Source: Cavenderia fasciculata (lineage: Eukaryota; Evosea; Eumycetozoa; Acytosteliales; Cavenderiaceae). From it: a DNA stretch of 64,000 nucleotides. Below the pieces are notes generated by a model. It saw nothing but the letters and a program-made list of their open reading frames with translations, ran no database searches and had not been told where the DNA came from. The stretch is from the NCBI RefSeq assembly GCF_000203815.1, contig NW_004457642.1, forward strand, positions 62,001 to 126,000, read 5' to 3'. The position numbers and the translations under genes are program-made. Shown in pieces: positions 46,964 to 58,609 of this stretch. Within the stretch, counting starts at the first letter, position 1. The number at the start of each line of letters is the position of its first letter.

Positions 46964-47730
46964 TCTTAATGAAGTTGTTTACTTTAAACTAACCTTTTTG
47001 TTTTGTTTGTTTGTTTGATAGAAATACAAATCCATACGATTGGTATCAAGACTATGATGGTATAAAACATATACTAGCAGATGAATTGAAATCAAAGGAT
47101 CTTTGTAATGTATTGATGGTATGATGATTGATTGATGTATACACAGAGAGAGAGATATATACAATACAATTGTAATAACTATTCCATCTCGCAGGTAGGA
47201 TGTGGTAATTCATTACTTACAGAACACATGTACAATGATGGATACAAGTCTATATGTAATATAGATATTTCTAAAATTGTGATTGATCAAATGTCAACAA
47301 GATACAAAGATTATGTTGGATTGGAATATAAAGTTGAAAGTGCTATTGAAACTTCATTTAAAGATAATCATTTTAATGTTATCATTGATAAAGGTACTTT
47401 TGATTCAATCATGGTATGTAAAAAAAAAGATAAAGATAAATATAGAAATATATATTGGATATATCAATCTAACATGTCATTTAGTGCGGAGATGATTCAC
47501 ATGAAAATGGGATTAGATTCTGTGAAGAGATGTTTAGAATATTAGAACCAGCAGGAAAGTTTTTAATCATAACCTATGGGGTTCCAGACGATAGATTATT
47601 CTACCTAGAACAAGAATATACAGATTGGACTATAAATGTTAAAAAAATACCAAATGGCGGAGGTTTTCACTATGTTTATATTATGACTAAAAATAATAAA
47701 GATAGCGCTAAAAGCGATGATGATGAATAG
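46785..47730 (+). CDS. Class I methyltransferase, EEF1A-KMT4/METTL13 N-domain type
   Basis: Four exons (46785-46912, 47022-47118, 47195-47413, 47485-47730) join into 229 residues. The family opening KYGESDYWDKRYSKNTNPYD is followed by WYQDYDGIKHI. Motif I is NVLMVGCGNSLLTEHMY, split by an intron after LM. IDISKIVIDQM carries the acidic SAM contact. IIDKGTFDSIMCGDD and RILEPAGKFLIITYG complete the core. Relatives methylate lysines of elongation factor 1A, which is known for the family only. The ATG at 46866 (MTKYGE) fits the family start better. The longer reading adds 27 residues. Confidence 0.88.
46916..46960 (+). repeat. AG dinucleotide array inside intron 1 of the methyltransferase gene
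   Basis: About 22 AG/GA units follow directly on the GTAAGAG donor. The array makes up nearly half of the intron. Confidence 0.9.
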
Positions 47731-47816
47731 ATTGTAATTTTAAGTGCTGGGTTGGATTTGTAGTTGGCATAAGTTAGTGTTTTCTTAATATTAAATATGT
47801 TTCTTCAAAAAAAAAA

Positions 47817-47945
47817 ATGTCACACAAACAAAACCCTTTGAACGAGCAGAGCTACCAGTACGAGCAAGGAACAAGTCCAGAAATAAGAAAACTCAATGGC
47901 ATTATGGATGCTGTCTCCAGGCAATATTGCTTTATGAACATGTAA
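47817..47945 (+). CDS. Possible 42-residue small protein
   Basis: The frame reads MSHKQNPLNEQSYQYEQGTS and continues to QYCFMNM. It uses GAG, CAG, TAC and AGC codons, which stand out against the AT-rich spacer and resemble well-expressed genes. The ATG follows ten A, a good dictyostelid context. A donor (AT|GTAAAT) and an acceptor (TTACAG) 60 bases on would extend it by only two residues. It may be a real micropeptide gene or the start of a truncated gene. No family is recognised. Confidence 0.4.
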   Translation: MSHKQNPLNEQSYQYEQGTSPEIRKLNGIMDAVSRQYCFMNM

Positions 47946-48459
47946 ATACTTAAAGGAAAGAGTTTAGTAATAATTGATTATTTATGGGTTAATTACAGAG
48001 TAATGTAAATAATATTAATAATTAATTCTCTTTATCTTTGACGTCACGCCGTTTCAAAGAAAAAATGAATTGGAAAATAGTCCTACATGAGAATAACACA
48101 AAAAACTATTTTATTAAGGCTCGAAATCACATTGTATAATATGATCGAATGGTATATTAAAAATAAATATGTGTTGAGATAGATATGTGTAGAACGAACT
48201 TCACAAACCATTCGATCCCGCAAAAATCAAAAACCCACCCAATTCTGTGCAAGCAGGATATTTTTTTTTATAATTGGGGCAAAAAAAGTACTACAAAGAG
48301 CCACTCCCACATCGATACAAAAAGTCACTTTTTAAACCTTCTTTTATTCTTTTATCTTTATCTCTTGTTGTATTTATAGTCATTATAATTTGTTGTATAT
48401 TAGTTTATATAGAAAGTATAATAATAAAAGTATAATAATAGTAGTAAAAGTAAAAAGTT
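47946..48459. other. Intergenic upstream of the mitochondrial carrier
   Basis: Nothing is recognised apart from TA-rich promoter sequence and a 64-codon chance frame at 48185. Confidence 0.6.
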
Positions 48460-49994
48460 ATGGCACCACCTTCATCTCCACCATCAATTGATGATAGAAC
48501 ATTTATTACCAATTTATTCAAATCATTGGATATCAATGGTGATGGCAAATTAACCAAACAAGAAATAAAAGATGGTTTCTTCAAATTAAAGATCCCATCT
48601 ACTGATGCAAGCATAGATCAATTCCTTCAATTTGCTGATGAAAATCATGATGGTCAAGTTACTCTACCTGTAAGCAATATATACATTTCTCTTCTTTTCT
48701 TTCTTTTCTTTTCTTTTTATTTATTTTCTATTTATTTTCTTTTTAGGAATTTACACATTATATTGAAAGAAATTTAATATCATTAAAAAAAATATTTAAT
48801 GAATTGGATACAGATAAATCTGGTACGTTGGACTTTCAAGAGATTGAACAATCAATTAATAAGCTTGGATTAAAGTTGTATTCTGATCAAGAGTTGGTTA
48901 GATTGTTTCATCGTATCGATTCAAACAAGGACAATAGAATAGATTTTAATGAATGGAGAGAATTGTTGGTATTATTGCCAAGTTCCAATTTGTCGGCATT
49001 GGTTGCATTTTGGAAGGACAGTCAAATTTTGGATGGTGGAGGTGATGGTGGAGGTTTCATTCCACCACCCATCACTGTCGTTGCAGAGGCTGCTAAAAAC
49101 TTGAGTGCAACTGGATCGGTGATGGATTCGATTCGTGCTACCATGACCTATATGGGTGCTGGTGCCATCGCAGGTGTTGTCTCTAGAACTGCCACCGCAC
49201 CAATCGAACGTGTAAAGATTACCTGTCAAATCAACCATGGTTCCAACAAGTCCATTCCAGAGGTTTTTAGACAAGTTTTTGCCGATGGTGGCTTCAGAGG
49301 TATGTTTAGAGGTAATTTGGCCAACGTTCTCAAAGTGTCGCCAGAAAGTGCCATCAAATTTGGTTCTTTTGAAGCCATCAAGAGATTGTTTGCCGAAAGT
49401 GACTCTGAATTGACTAGTCAACAAAGATTTATTTCTGGTGCTTCGGCCGGTGTCATTAGTCATACCTCTCTCTTTCCATTAGAGGTTGTTAGAACTCGTC
49501 TTTCTGCTGCTCATACTGGTGCCTATAGTGGTATTGTCGATTGTTTCAAACAAACCTATCAAACCGGTGGTCTACGTGTCTTTTACAGAGGATTGGGTGC
49601 ATCCATCTTCTCTACCATACCTCATGCAGGTATCAACATGACAGTCTATGAAGGTCTCAAACATGAAATCATCAAAAGAACAGGAACTGCATACCCATCT
49701 AGCACCGCCTTGTTGGCATGTGCATCCGTCTCATCGGTATGTGGTCAAATGGTTGGTTACCCATTCCATGTAATCAAAACTCGTATTGTCACTCAAGGTA
49801 CCCCAATCAACCCAGAGATCTACTCTGGTCTCTTTGATGGTCTCTCAAAAACAGTCAAAAAGGAAGGTTTCAAAGGTCTCTATAGAGGTATCATTCCAAA
49901 TTTTATGAAATCAATTCCTTCTCATGCCATTACTTTTGGTGTTTATGAACAATTAAAACAAACTTTTAATATTTCAAAAAAATCAAAACATTAA
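48460..49994 (+). CDS. Calcium-binding mitochondrial carrier (SCaMC/ATP-Mg-Pi type)
   Basis: Two exons (48460-48669, 48747-49994) join into 485 residues. The N-terminal third has four EF-hand-like loops: LDINGDGKLTKQEI, ADENHDGQVT, LDTDKSGTLDFQEI and IDSNKDNRIDFNEW. Three carrier repeats follow, with signatures TAPIERVKI, FPLEVVRTR and YPFHVIKTR and matching YRG/FRG motifs after each. This is the layout of SCaMC (SLC25A23/24/25) carriers, which exchange ATP-Mg and phosphate across the inner membrane when cytosolic calcium rises. The length matches the family. A Gly-rich linker joins the halves. The third signature has His in place of the usual acidic residue or its substitute. Confidence 0.93.
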
Positions 49995-50529
49995 ATAAAA
50001 ACCATTGTAAAAAAACACAATCAATTAAAAGCATGTCATAAAAAAATGATTGGTAGGTTTGATTGTTGCAATCATCGAAGTAGTGGGTACAAATTGTGGT
50101 GAAATATTGTTGTGTTATTACTTGTTATATCAATATTTAAGTTGACTCTCTTTCTATTCCAATTTATTACCATTATGCCATTCCATTTTATGTGTGTTGG
50201 GGGTGAATAGTTTGAGTTTGCCACAAGACAGTGTTGTTGCAATTTAAAAAAAAACCACTCAAAACCCTAATCCAATCATATTGTATGTTAGTTGATGTCA
50301 AACACATAATGAGTTGATGTGGTTAATGTATGGCATACAATCACTTGTTCCAATTACGGATAACGTTCGTCTGTTCCAAATTTAAATTAAATTAAAAATA
50401 AATAAATTAAAAGAAAATTCTTCTTTCAAAAAAAGACAAACATATAAATTCATAGAGTTGATCTCTCTCTATTTAATTATTAATAATTATTTCATTCAAT
50501 TAATAATTATCACAGTTAAATTATTTATT
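49995..50529. other. Intergenic, nothing recognised
   Basis: This spacer holds the 3' flank of the carrier and the promoter of the EGF-like gene. A T-rich/TA-rich leader precedes 50530. Confidence 0.7.
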
Positions 50530-51888
50530 ATGTTTAAATATTTATATATTTTAGCCATTTTGGCTTTATTCCAACTTTTCCAAGGTTTAGGTAAAGGAGA
50601 TTGTCAAGAGAATTGGCAATGTGGAAATGCACCATTTTCAATTTGTCAAAGTAAACTAAATGTGTATAGAGGCATTGGTTTCGATGAAGAGTCTGGTCAA
50701 TTAATCTTTATGGGGAAGTTTAATGGCTCTAATGGGCCAGTAGGAGCAACTCATATCGTTCAAATGCCCAAAACTGGTGGTTCCATTTCATCAAAGTTCC
50801 CAATCCTCTCGGATATTGAACAAGGTTCTGGCTATAGTTTTGCTTACATGTTAAATGCTTGGTTAACAAAATCAAATGTTGCTTGGATCTCTGCTGCTCA
50901 AAGAATGGCTCCTGCCGTTGGTCCTTATAATCCTACTACTAAAACTTTAGGTAAATATAAAAAAAGAATTAAATAATTATAATAATTAAATATTAATATT
51001 TACCTTTTTTCTATTTCTTTAGAGGGAATTTGGTATACAAGAGGATTTAATCTTGGATTATTATTTGATGAAATTAATTCAAGAACATTTGTTTGCGAGT
51101 TTGATGTAAATAGATACAATTTAATTCCAAAGGTCATTGAAGATCGTTTTATTGCACCGATTACCATGTATCGTGGACAACAATGTAGATTCTTGGGTGT
51201 GGTTGGTAATGATTTGTATCTTGCATCTATGCAATATGGAGAGGAATCTGTCAGCACTACCATCTTCAAGGGTTCAATTAATTGTGTCAATTGTACAGCT
51301 GCCAATTTGGTTTCATTTATGGTATTTCCAGATGAAATTTCAGCCTTCCATGTATCGTCTACTCATTTCTATTTTGGAGGTCGTCGTGTCTATAGCCCAA
51401 CCTATTCTGGTATTTGGACTGTACCCATTTCCGGTGATTTGTCACAACTCCGATTCCTCGTGAGTGACAAGATTCAATCGATGGTGGTCGATGCCGCCCA
51501 ACAATATGTCTACTATCAAACCGATGACAATGTATTCAAGAGTGCATCTATCCAAGGCAACCATCCCATCGTCACAACCCTCTACAGTGAACATTCACCA
51601 TCGGCATCTGGCAGTTGTGCTTGTGCCCCTGGATTCACAGGTGCAACCTGCAGCACTTGTGATGGCCGTGTCCGTTGGGTCGATGGAAATCCACAATGTG
51701 TCAAATTACTCGCCAATGGAAACCCAGAAACCTGTTTCTATGATTGGGAATGTAATAATCCACCATACACTTATTGTTCTGGTCAATGTCAATGTCGTAA
51801 CAATTTTGTTGGTGATAGATGTGATCAATGTTTTGGTACCATTGAATGGAGTTATGGTTATCCATCTTGTAATGTTCCTGGTATCTAA
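50530..51888 (+). CDS. Secreted protein with EGF-like modules
   Basis: Two exons (50530-50950, 51023-51888) join into 428 residues. A signal peptide covers about residues 1-20 (MFKYLYILAILALFQLFQG). A Cys-poor, beta-rich middle of about 270 residues follows, possibly propeller-like, with repeated short strands such as LGVVGNDLYLASM. The C-terminus has EGF/laminin-like Cys patterns: CACAPGFTGATCSTCDG and CSGQCQCRNNFVGDRCDQC, with a repeated ending motif (RVRWVDGNPQC, TIEWSYGYPSC). An N-terminal CQENWQCGN matches CFYDWECNN later, so the unit is repeated. There is no membrane anchor. The role may be in the extracellular matrix or adhesion. Confidence 0.75.
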
Positions 51889-51982
51889 AAGTAAAAGAAG
51901 AAGTCGTAGTAGTTTCTTTAAATTAATGTAATAAACATACATTTGCTTTCTATTTATTATTTAATTTTCTTTTTTCTATTTT

Positions 51983-53296
51983 TTAAATCCAACCAAACTT
52001 TTCAATATTAATCCATTTACCAGATGATGAAGTATCAACCTTTTCTTGATCACCTTGTTTAACAAATGAACATACCATTGGTACTGAACCTTCACGTACA
52101 GAGATTTCAATACCAATATTGGTCAACCATTCAGATCGAAATTTAGACCAATCGTTTACCCAAAACATAACATGTTTGAATTTATAGGTACGTGCTTCTT
52201 CCAATGCCTTTTCCAAAAGAGTATAAAATACGACTTGATTATCTGCAGCAACCGACAAGATATTGAGACAATCATCTCTAATATCATGTGACCAAATGAT
52301 ATAACCACCATTACCTGGTTGGTTGGCAACACATCCAAATGTTTCTGGGTATGGTTTAGTATCCAATGCATTGGCATAGGTTTGAACTTGTTTAATATGC
52401 CACATTATATGATTCTTTTTCATTAATTTACCATAAATATATTTAATTGGAGAAGCAGAGGATGAAGTAGAAGAAGTAGTATCATTTTGTTGTTGTTGTT
52501 GTTGTTCAGACTTTGTTTCAAACCATTTTTCTTTAATATATAAATCATTATTTTTAATGATCCAATCAGATACAGTATCGATTGTATCAATAGTGACTGG
52601 TTTATAGGTGATATCGGAATCAATTTTCATAGTGATCTCAGAGTCTATGATAAAAGTGTTGGCAGGGTGTATATGCCATCCACACTTTTCATAGACCTTT
52701 GGTTCAATGTCACTATAGAGATCGGTCATCATCGAACCTTCATTCTTGACTTGAGCATTTAAATGTTTCATCAACGACGCTGCATATCCTTTTCCTCTAT
52801 ACTTTTGTTCAACAAATACACTTGCAATTCCTTGACTTGTAGCATATTGAATATCTGGTTGATCAGATTCAAGATTACAATAAAATGAATCATATTCATA
52901 GGTTTCACAACTTGCTACAATTTCTTCGTCTAAAAAATAGAAGAGAGATAAGTAAATTGTATTGATAGAGTATTATATCTATCGCTTCTTACCTTTATTT
53001 AATAATACCCAAGGTCTATGATTTTGAGCAAACTCTTTTGAATCAGCTTCTCTATTCCAATATTGTTCAACAGTTAATTTACTTCCCCATGCTTCATAGT
53101 TGTCATAGGTAGACTTTTTAAATTGTTCCCATGTTGCTTTAACTAATTTAACTTCTTCCATTTTAAAGTTATATCTATTATTACTACTACTACTACTACT
53201 ACTACTTTGACGATAGTTGAATGTTGTTGAAAACGAAACCAACTGATTTAAACTAGTTGTAGGTTTGGCAACTTTAGTTAAAAATGTAAGAAACAT
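51983..53296 (-). CDS. GNAT acetyltransferase, LYC1-like
   Basis: Two exons (52993-53296, 51983-52929) join into 416 residues. The acetyl-CoA-binding motif A is GIASVFVEQKYRGKGYAASL, with RGKGYA at 146-151. YSDIEPKVYEKCGWH resembles the motif B end. The long C-terminal half, ending VPMVCSFVKQG...FGWI, is as in yeast LYC1, a lysine acetyltransferase of lysine catabolism. The first 45 residues are hydroxylated, basic and acid-free before MEEVKLVKATWEQF, which could be a mitochondrial presequence, or translation may start at that second Met. A poly-Gln/Thr/Ser insert is present. Confidence 0.75.
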
Positions 53297-53376
53297 ATTT
53301 TAATAATAATGAATGAGTTTGTAACCTTTAGATTTTTATTGGTTCATTACTTGCCAACGAATGTTGTAATCTTTGT
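53297..53376. promoter_or_regulatory. Compact bidirectional promoter (80 bases)
   Basis: Two genes start head to head with only 80 bases between their ATGs. It is AT-rich near the minus-strand start (TATTTTAATAATAATG). Both transcripts must be driven from this stretch or from within the opposite gene, unless the LYC1-like gene begins at its internal Met. Confidence 0.55.
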
Positions 53377-53974
53377 ATGATCGCGATGATGATGATGACA
53401 ATTAAAGAGATAGAAGAATTAAATGGAATCAATGGATTAACGATAGAAGAAATAGAAAGAAGGTCAAGAAAGATTGAAGATAATACAAGTGATCCTGATA
53501 CATGGAGAGTACGTTCTTTTGATGGTTTCTTGGGTGACAATGAATCATTCAAAGATCGTCTAAAATATGATCATCAAAGATTATTAAATTTAAATACTTT
53601 AATCAATAACAACAACAATGATGATGGTGATGATGGTGATAATGGATTAAATCAATCAACACAATTACTTGTAACAAATCAAATGATAGCACAATTAATA
53701 AGAGATTTATTACAATCATGTGAAGATATTAGAATGGAGAATAATTATGGTCCAATGACACCAATACAATTACAATATCAATTACCAAATCATCTACAAT
53801 TATCATTATTTGGTAATGATAATACAACAACAACAATATCAAAACAAACTATACATATTACAAAATCATATTTTAATGGATTTCAATATAGTTTATTTTA
53901 TAATGAATCCAATGACAACAAAAAGGAAAAAGAAAAGGAATCATTTAAATTTAAATCATTATTTAAAAGAAAAG

Positions 53975-54033
<59 letters not shown>

Positions 54034-54300
54034 TCATCTGATTCGATTGTTTGGAATCAAAAATGGAATTATGAATATGAAATTAAAAATGTAAAAGATA
54101 ATATTAATATAAAGATTGGAGGTGGAATAGATAGAGGAATAATAGAATATATATCAAAATTAGGATTCTATCAAGGTGATGATAATAATCCATATAGAAT
54201 TGATCCAATTAAATTGATTTCATTATTAATTGGCAATGATAATTTATTACAATTAAAAAATAAACAATTAAATCTTTTTTTAAAAGATTCTTATAAATAG
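53377..54300 (+). CDS. N-rich protein of unknown function
   Basis: A single exon of 307 residues. The start region (MIAMMMMTIKEIEELNGING) has several Met codons, and MTIKEIEELN is an equally good start. A conserved-looking segment is DPDTWRVRSFDGFLGDNESF. The middle has poly-Asn (53988-54033) and K/E stretches. The end, IIEYISKLGFYQGDDNNPYR followed by DPIKLISLLIGNDNLL, reads as an ordered helix bundle. No domain is recognised. It shares an 80-base promoter with the acetyltransferase gene. Confidence 0.65.
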
Positions 54301-54370
54301 AAATAATAATATTATATAAGCTTTTTTTTTACTTTTTACTTTATTTATTTATTTTTATTTATTTTACCTT

Positions 54371-56687
54371 TTAATTAAAACTACCATCAAAACCAGAGAA
54401 ACCAGCTAAAAGGAAAACAGGATAATAAGATTTCTTTTCAATTTTACTACACCAATTCCAAGCACTGGTAAGACGACCATCGATACAAGAACCGGCATCG
54501 AAAAAGTTATCGGCACCACTACCGTCGAAAGCGTGACGGAAGAAATCAGTCAAGATGAGCTTGATGAGACTGTTTGGACCACCAAACGATGAACGAATGT
54601 ATTGGCAGAGATGTGGATCCTTGATCTTGGGAATGTACTGGATGGTGATGACAATGGGGTTGAGGATACGCGAGATTTGTGTGTACTTGTCGATAAATGT
54701 CAGAGCATTTGGTACATTATTGTCACCGAGATGGATGACTGACGAGCCAATCCAGTGCTCGCCGAGCTTGGCTTGGGTGTCTGAGAGGATACGGTTCATG
54801 GCACCATTGATCTTACGTGCCTGTTGCACACGGTTCAAACCCTGACCAGTGTTTTTGAGTTGGTACGAACTGCCATGCAAGAGATCTTGTTCGGCAAGAT
54901 ACCACAAACGGAACATGTCGTGGAGGATCTTTTTCCAGAGTACAAGTGATTGGTAGACATACATGTATTGTTGTCTGTGAGAGTGACGTAGACGTGCACC
55001 CTCTTGTCCGGGCATAATGGCCAATGAGAAGCCCTGTTCCTCGGCATTGGGATTAAACGACTGCTTCAAGTACTTCATCATTGTCTTTACACTATCACGA
55101 TTCTCTCTTAAAAAGGTATGGTTGTCTCCGATGGAATAGATGCATTGTTCAATGACATCCTTGTGCAATGTGGCCGATTGGTAACGGTTGGAGAGGTTCT
55201 TGATGGCACGCTCCTTGCGTTTAATCTCACCTTGGATTTGGTATCTGTCCTTGCCGTCTGGCAAAATCTCGCGAGTGGCAGTCTCCATCTCTGGATCGTT
55301 CAACATCTCCAAACCACCGCAACGCTCCAATACTACATGAACCGTTTTCAACTCGGTCACCATATCCAATCCCAACGCATTTCTAACATCAGCGTTGGAT
55401 GAATCTTGAAGCAAATGAATCATCTTTCCATACTCTGATCTCATCTTTGATGGATTCATAATCTTGTGTCTTCTACCAATTTCAAATACTCTTTGGAAAA
55501 ATTCTTCATTTTCTGAAAACTCTTTCTTTTCTACCAATTCTTGTCCTTTTTTAAAGTCACTAGAAAATAGAAAAGGAAAATAGAATGTTAATATAAATAG
55601 TTATAAATATATATATATATATATATTAATATTGTTATTTTGTTTGTTTACATACCTGGCAACTAATAAACCACAAAGAATAGCACAAATTTGACGTAAT
55701 TGTTCATTGATTCTACGTGCTCTATTGTTTACGGCAATGTCAACCTTATCAGTATATTCGGATACATGTAATGAAGCTTCCAATAGACGTAATATATTTC
55801 TTTCTTGCATATCTAAACGAATTGGAATATATTTTGAACGTTCTGAAAACCATTCACCTCCCAATTGTTTATATCCTCCATTATTATTCTTATCATTATT
55901 ATATCTATCATCTTCTTCATCATCATCTTCTTCTTCATCTTCATCTTTATATCTTGGATTTAATTCTTGGAAGCTATGATGTTGATTGTTGTTGTTTTGA
56001 TTGAAATCAAATAATTGTTTCTTTTCAAATGGACTGAGGGTGTTGGTGGCACTAGCACCAAGATTCAATGGATCCCTACTTTCAAAGTTGTGTAATCTAT
56101 TGACCGATCCTCCCAATACACCTAATCCAATTGAAGAACGAGAAGATGTAGATGATGACGATGAACTGGTAGACGATGATAACTTTTGTACCTTTCTTTG
56201 ATCAACTTCTCCTGCAGAACCAGAAGATCCTCCATTAATATTTAATGGAGCTGTACTACCACCAGCAGAGTTACCAAGCTTTGAGAATGGTCTAGCTGCA
56301 CCAGTTGTAGTCATTGCAATTGGTGTATTGGATGATAAATCTATAAAAGTATGATTCTTTCTTCCACCTCTTCTGTGTAATGACTAACATAGATAGATAA
56401 AGATTACAAATATATATATATTTGTTAATATTCACACAGTACTTCTTATTTCTTCTTTCTTCTTTTTTCTTTTCTATTCTTACATAACCACAAACTTCAC
56501 AAAGATCATCATTACATTGATCACAATGAATGGTTGCAGGTTGATCGGTACATTCAATACACATTCCTTTTACATCCTCTTCAATTGGTTGATAATCCAT
56601 TACTTCATTTTGTGGATCTTCATCAATGTCATCTTGAGCATCTTCTGATAAAATTCTATTTAATTGTTCCGGGTTATGATTTGCCAT
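54371..56687 (-). CDS. B-box / DUF2009 (UPF0652) protein
   Basis: Three exons (56484-56687, 55656-56383, 54371-55559) join into 706 residues. An N-terminal B-box-like finger, CIECTDQPATIHCDQCNDDL then CEVCGYSLHRRGGRKNHTF (about 42-87), precedes a Ser-rich and acidic linker. The C-terminal 450 residues are the DUF2009 domain found in protists, fungi and plants (MRSEYGKMIHLLQDSS, LDMVTELKTVHVVLERCGG, VFLLAGFSGFDGS at the end). The biochemical role is not established. A strong acceptor (TATATATTAG) sits two bases before the ATG, so a 5' intron precedes it. See the separate small membrane-segment frame upstream at 56817-57047. Confidence 0.88.
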
Positions 56688-56816
56688 ATCTAATATATAT
56701 AAATAAAAAGAAAAAGAAAAAAAGAAAAAGAAAAAGATAAAGAGAAAGAAAGAAAAAGAAAGATATTAATGTCTTATTTCTTTCGATCTATTCTATTACA
56801 TTCTATTCTATATTCA

Positions 56817-57047
56817 TTATTGCATACCGAAAGATCTTTTTTTCTGTTTATTTTGTGATGCCACTGCTGATTTGATAGAGTAACTATCTTGTTCGAATTC
56901 TTCGTCTTGGTCTCTTCTCGAGGAGGAGGATGATGTTACTAGTTTCTTAAAGAATGCCTTTATCTGTCCAATATTAAAAAAGGATGCCACCACTATAAAC
57001 GACGTAAGGATTACGTATAATCCGATTAACTGTATGACGACGTACAA
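56817..57047 (-). CDS. Membrane-segment exon or small membrane protein, unresolved
   Basis: The frame reads YVVIQLIGLYVILTSFIVVA, then NIGQIKAFFKKLV, a Ser run and RRDQDEEFEQDSYSIKSAVA before a stop. It has one transmembrane helix and a charged tail but no ATG at its start, so an upstream exon is needed. Just before the stop, TTTCG|GTATGC is a donor that would splice to the acceptor before the B-box gene and keep the frame (RSFDMANHN). It may therefore be a 5' coding exon of that gene, or a separate small protein. Confidence 0.45.
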   Translation of the reverse strand: MYVVIQLIGLYVILTSFIVVASFFNIGQIKAFFKKLVTSSSSSRRDQDEEFEQDSYSIKSAVASQNKQKKRSFGMQ

Positions 57048-57825
57048 TGTGTTTTGAGAATTTCAAAAGATATCTTTTATAAAACTAACAACAACAACAA
57101 ATATTATATAATTAGTTTATAGATTAACAAATTATGATGGATGATGTTGTGAAGATTTATAAAAAATAATAGTACTAATAATATATATATATATAAATAA
57201 TATATGTATATCTTGTTGAACGATAATAGAAAGAAAGAAAGAAAACCGATTTGAAGTGAACAACCAAGAAACCAATATCTTTGAATTTTTTTGTTTGTTT
57301 TTTTAAAATTTTAAATTAAATAAATACAAGACAAAGAGCGAGACGGATGAATGAGGTGTATTTAAATATAATATAATATATCTCTCTCTACTCTCTATCT
57401 GATTGATTATTTTATCAAACTAGAAAGATAATGAATGAATGTATGCGTAGTAGTAGTAGTAGTAGTATAGTACAGTTAGATAGAAGATATAATAATAGAA
57501 AAAAAACGATTGCGTAAGATGTGTGGAAATGAAGGGGTGAATACTGAGCAGCCGAGTTGTTGAAAAAATTTGTTTGTTTTATTGTTGTTGTTGTTGTGTT
57601 GGTCTGTCTCTCATTTAATTTATCTAATTATATTGAGAGAAGAGAAAAGACCATCCACATCCATCACATTATTATTATTTGTTTTAATTTACACTATATA
57701 TTTTTGGGGTACGGTACCACCACATGTTCTTTCCATCTGAAATTTGGGTGATGACTAGGCTATGACTGGTGTCATGTTAGACTCTAATTTTTGAGTTGGC
57801 TTGGCTTTGGCTTTGGTCTTGTTGA
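57048..57825. other. Intergenic with short repeats
   Basis: It contains TA runs (57181-57200), a GTAGTA run (57448-57466) and a TTG run (57580-57600). No supported gene or RNA is seen. Confidence 0.65.
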
Positions 57826-58044
57826 TTAATGAAGTAACTTTACGTATGGGTGATGTTTGGAGTTTCCAAGTTTCTGGTATGATTTTGGTGGATGTTCATC
57901 TTTGGATGGTTCTATTTTGTTGGAGTGGGTATGTTGTTTTAAATAGATTAATATTGATGTCGTTAAACTGAGAATGACCACCAATGACAATGACCATAAT
58001 CCAACAATTGGTACTGTATCTTTCATTATTGAAACAAATAACAT
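57826..58044 (-). CDS. Possible small single-pass membrane protein
   Basis: 72 residues from 58044 (or 66 from MKDTVP). A transmembrane helix (VGLWSLSLVVILSLTTSILI) is followed by a His/Lys/Pro-rich tail. In the neighbouring frame the tail continues well as WKLQTSPIRKVTSLINKTKA and onward past the stop, so an unseen intron or a frameshift is possible. The function is unknown. Confidence 0.4.
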   Translation of the reverse strand: MLFVSIMKDTVPIVGLWSLSLVVILSLTTSILIYLKQHTHSNKIEPSKDEHPPKSYQKLGNSKHHPYVKLLH

Positions 58045-58232
58045 GATTTAATTATTATTTATATATTTATATTTATATTATTATTGTTGAAAGAGATAGT
58101 AGTAGTATTTTAACAAATTATTGTTGTGATGATGGTAAAGATCGATTGATGAGTACTGAGATTATTTAAAGGGTGGTTCCAACCATCATCTTCATCTTCA
58201 TCGTCACCATCAATTTAAATTAAATATTTAAT

Positions 58233-58445
58233 TTATTTCAACCTTTCCAATATTTTTAACAAAATCATCCAAACGGTCACCTTTTTTTTGCCGCAATTTA
58301 GATCAAAGAAAAGAGATCTAGGTACATTTCGTACCAAGATATGTAATCTATAAGAAAGTGTCTTAAAAAAGACATAATATTCATATATATTATAATGATA
58401 TTGGAAATTCATTAATGTTTGAAAAGAGTTTACTATAAAATTCAT
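58233..58445 (-). CDS. Doubtful small gene, frame unclear
   Basis: The open frame reads YRLHILVRNVPRSLFFDLNC then changes character after an A8 run. One frame over, GDRLDDFVKNIGKVEIN reads better to a stop at about 58216. The 5' part (GTAAACTC to TTCTTATAG, about 86 bases) resembles an intron. A real small gene is likely here but I cannot settle its exons. No family is recognised. Confidence 0.3.
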   Translation of the reverse strand: MNFIVNSFQTLMNFQYHYNIYEYYVFFKTLSYRLHILVRNVPRSLFFDLNCGKKKVTVWMILLKILERLK

Positions 58446-58609
58446 CTTGATTGGGCAACTCTTTTGTTTTTTTTTGTTTTGAATAATATTAATATTATTT
58501 ATTATTTATTATTTGGTATTTCCAAATAAAGAATAATACATATTGCTATATAATAATACCATGTTCCATTCCCAATTATTCTTAATTAACCAACAAAGAT
58601 AATACAATA

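Noticed and set aside
48972-49463. 163-codon minus-strand frame
   Set aside because: It lies wholly inside the mitochondrial carrier coding exon and is its antisense shadow.
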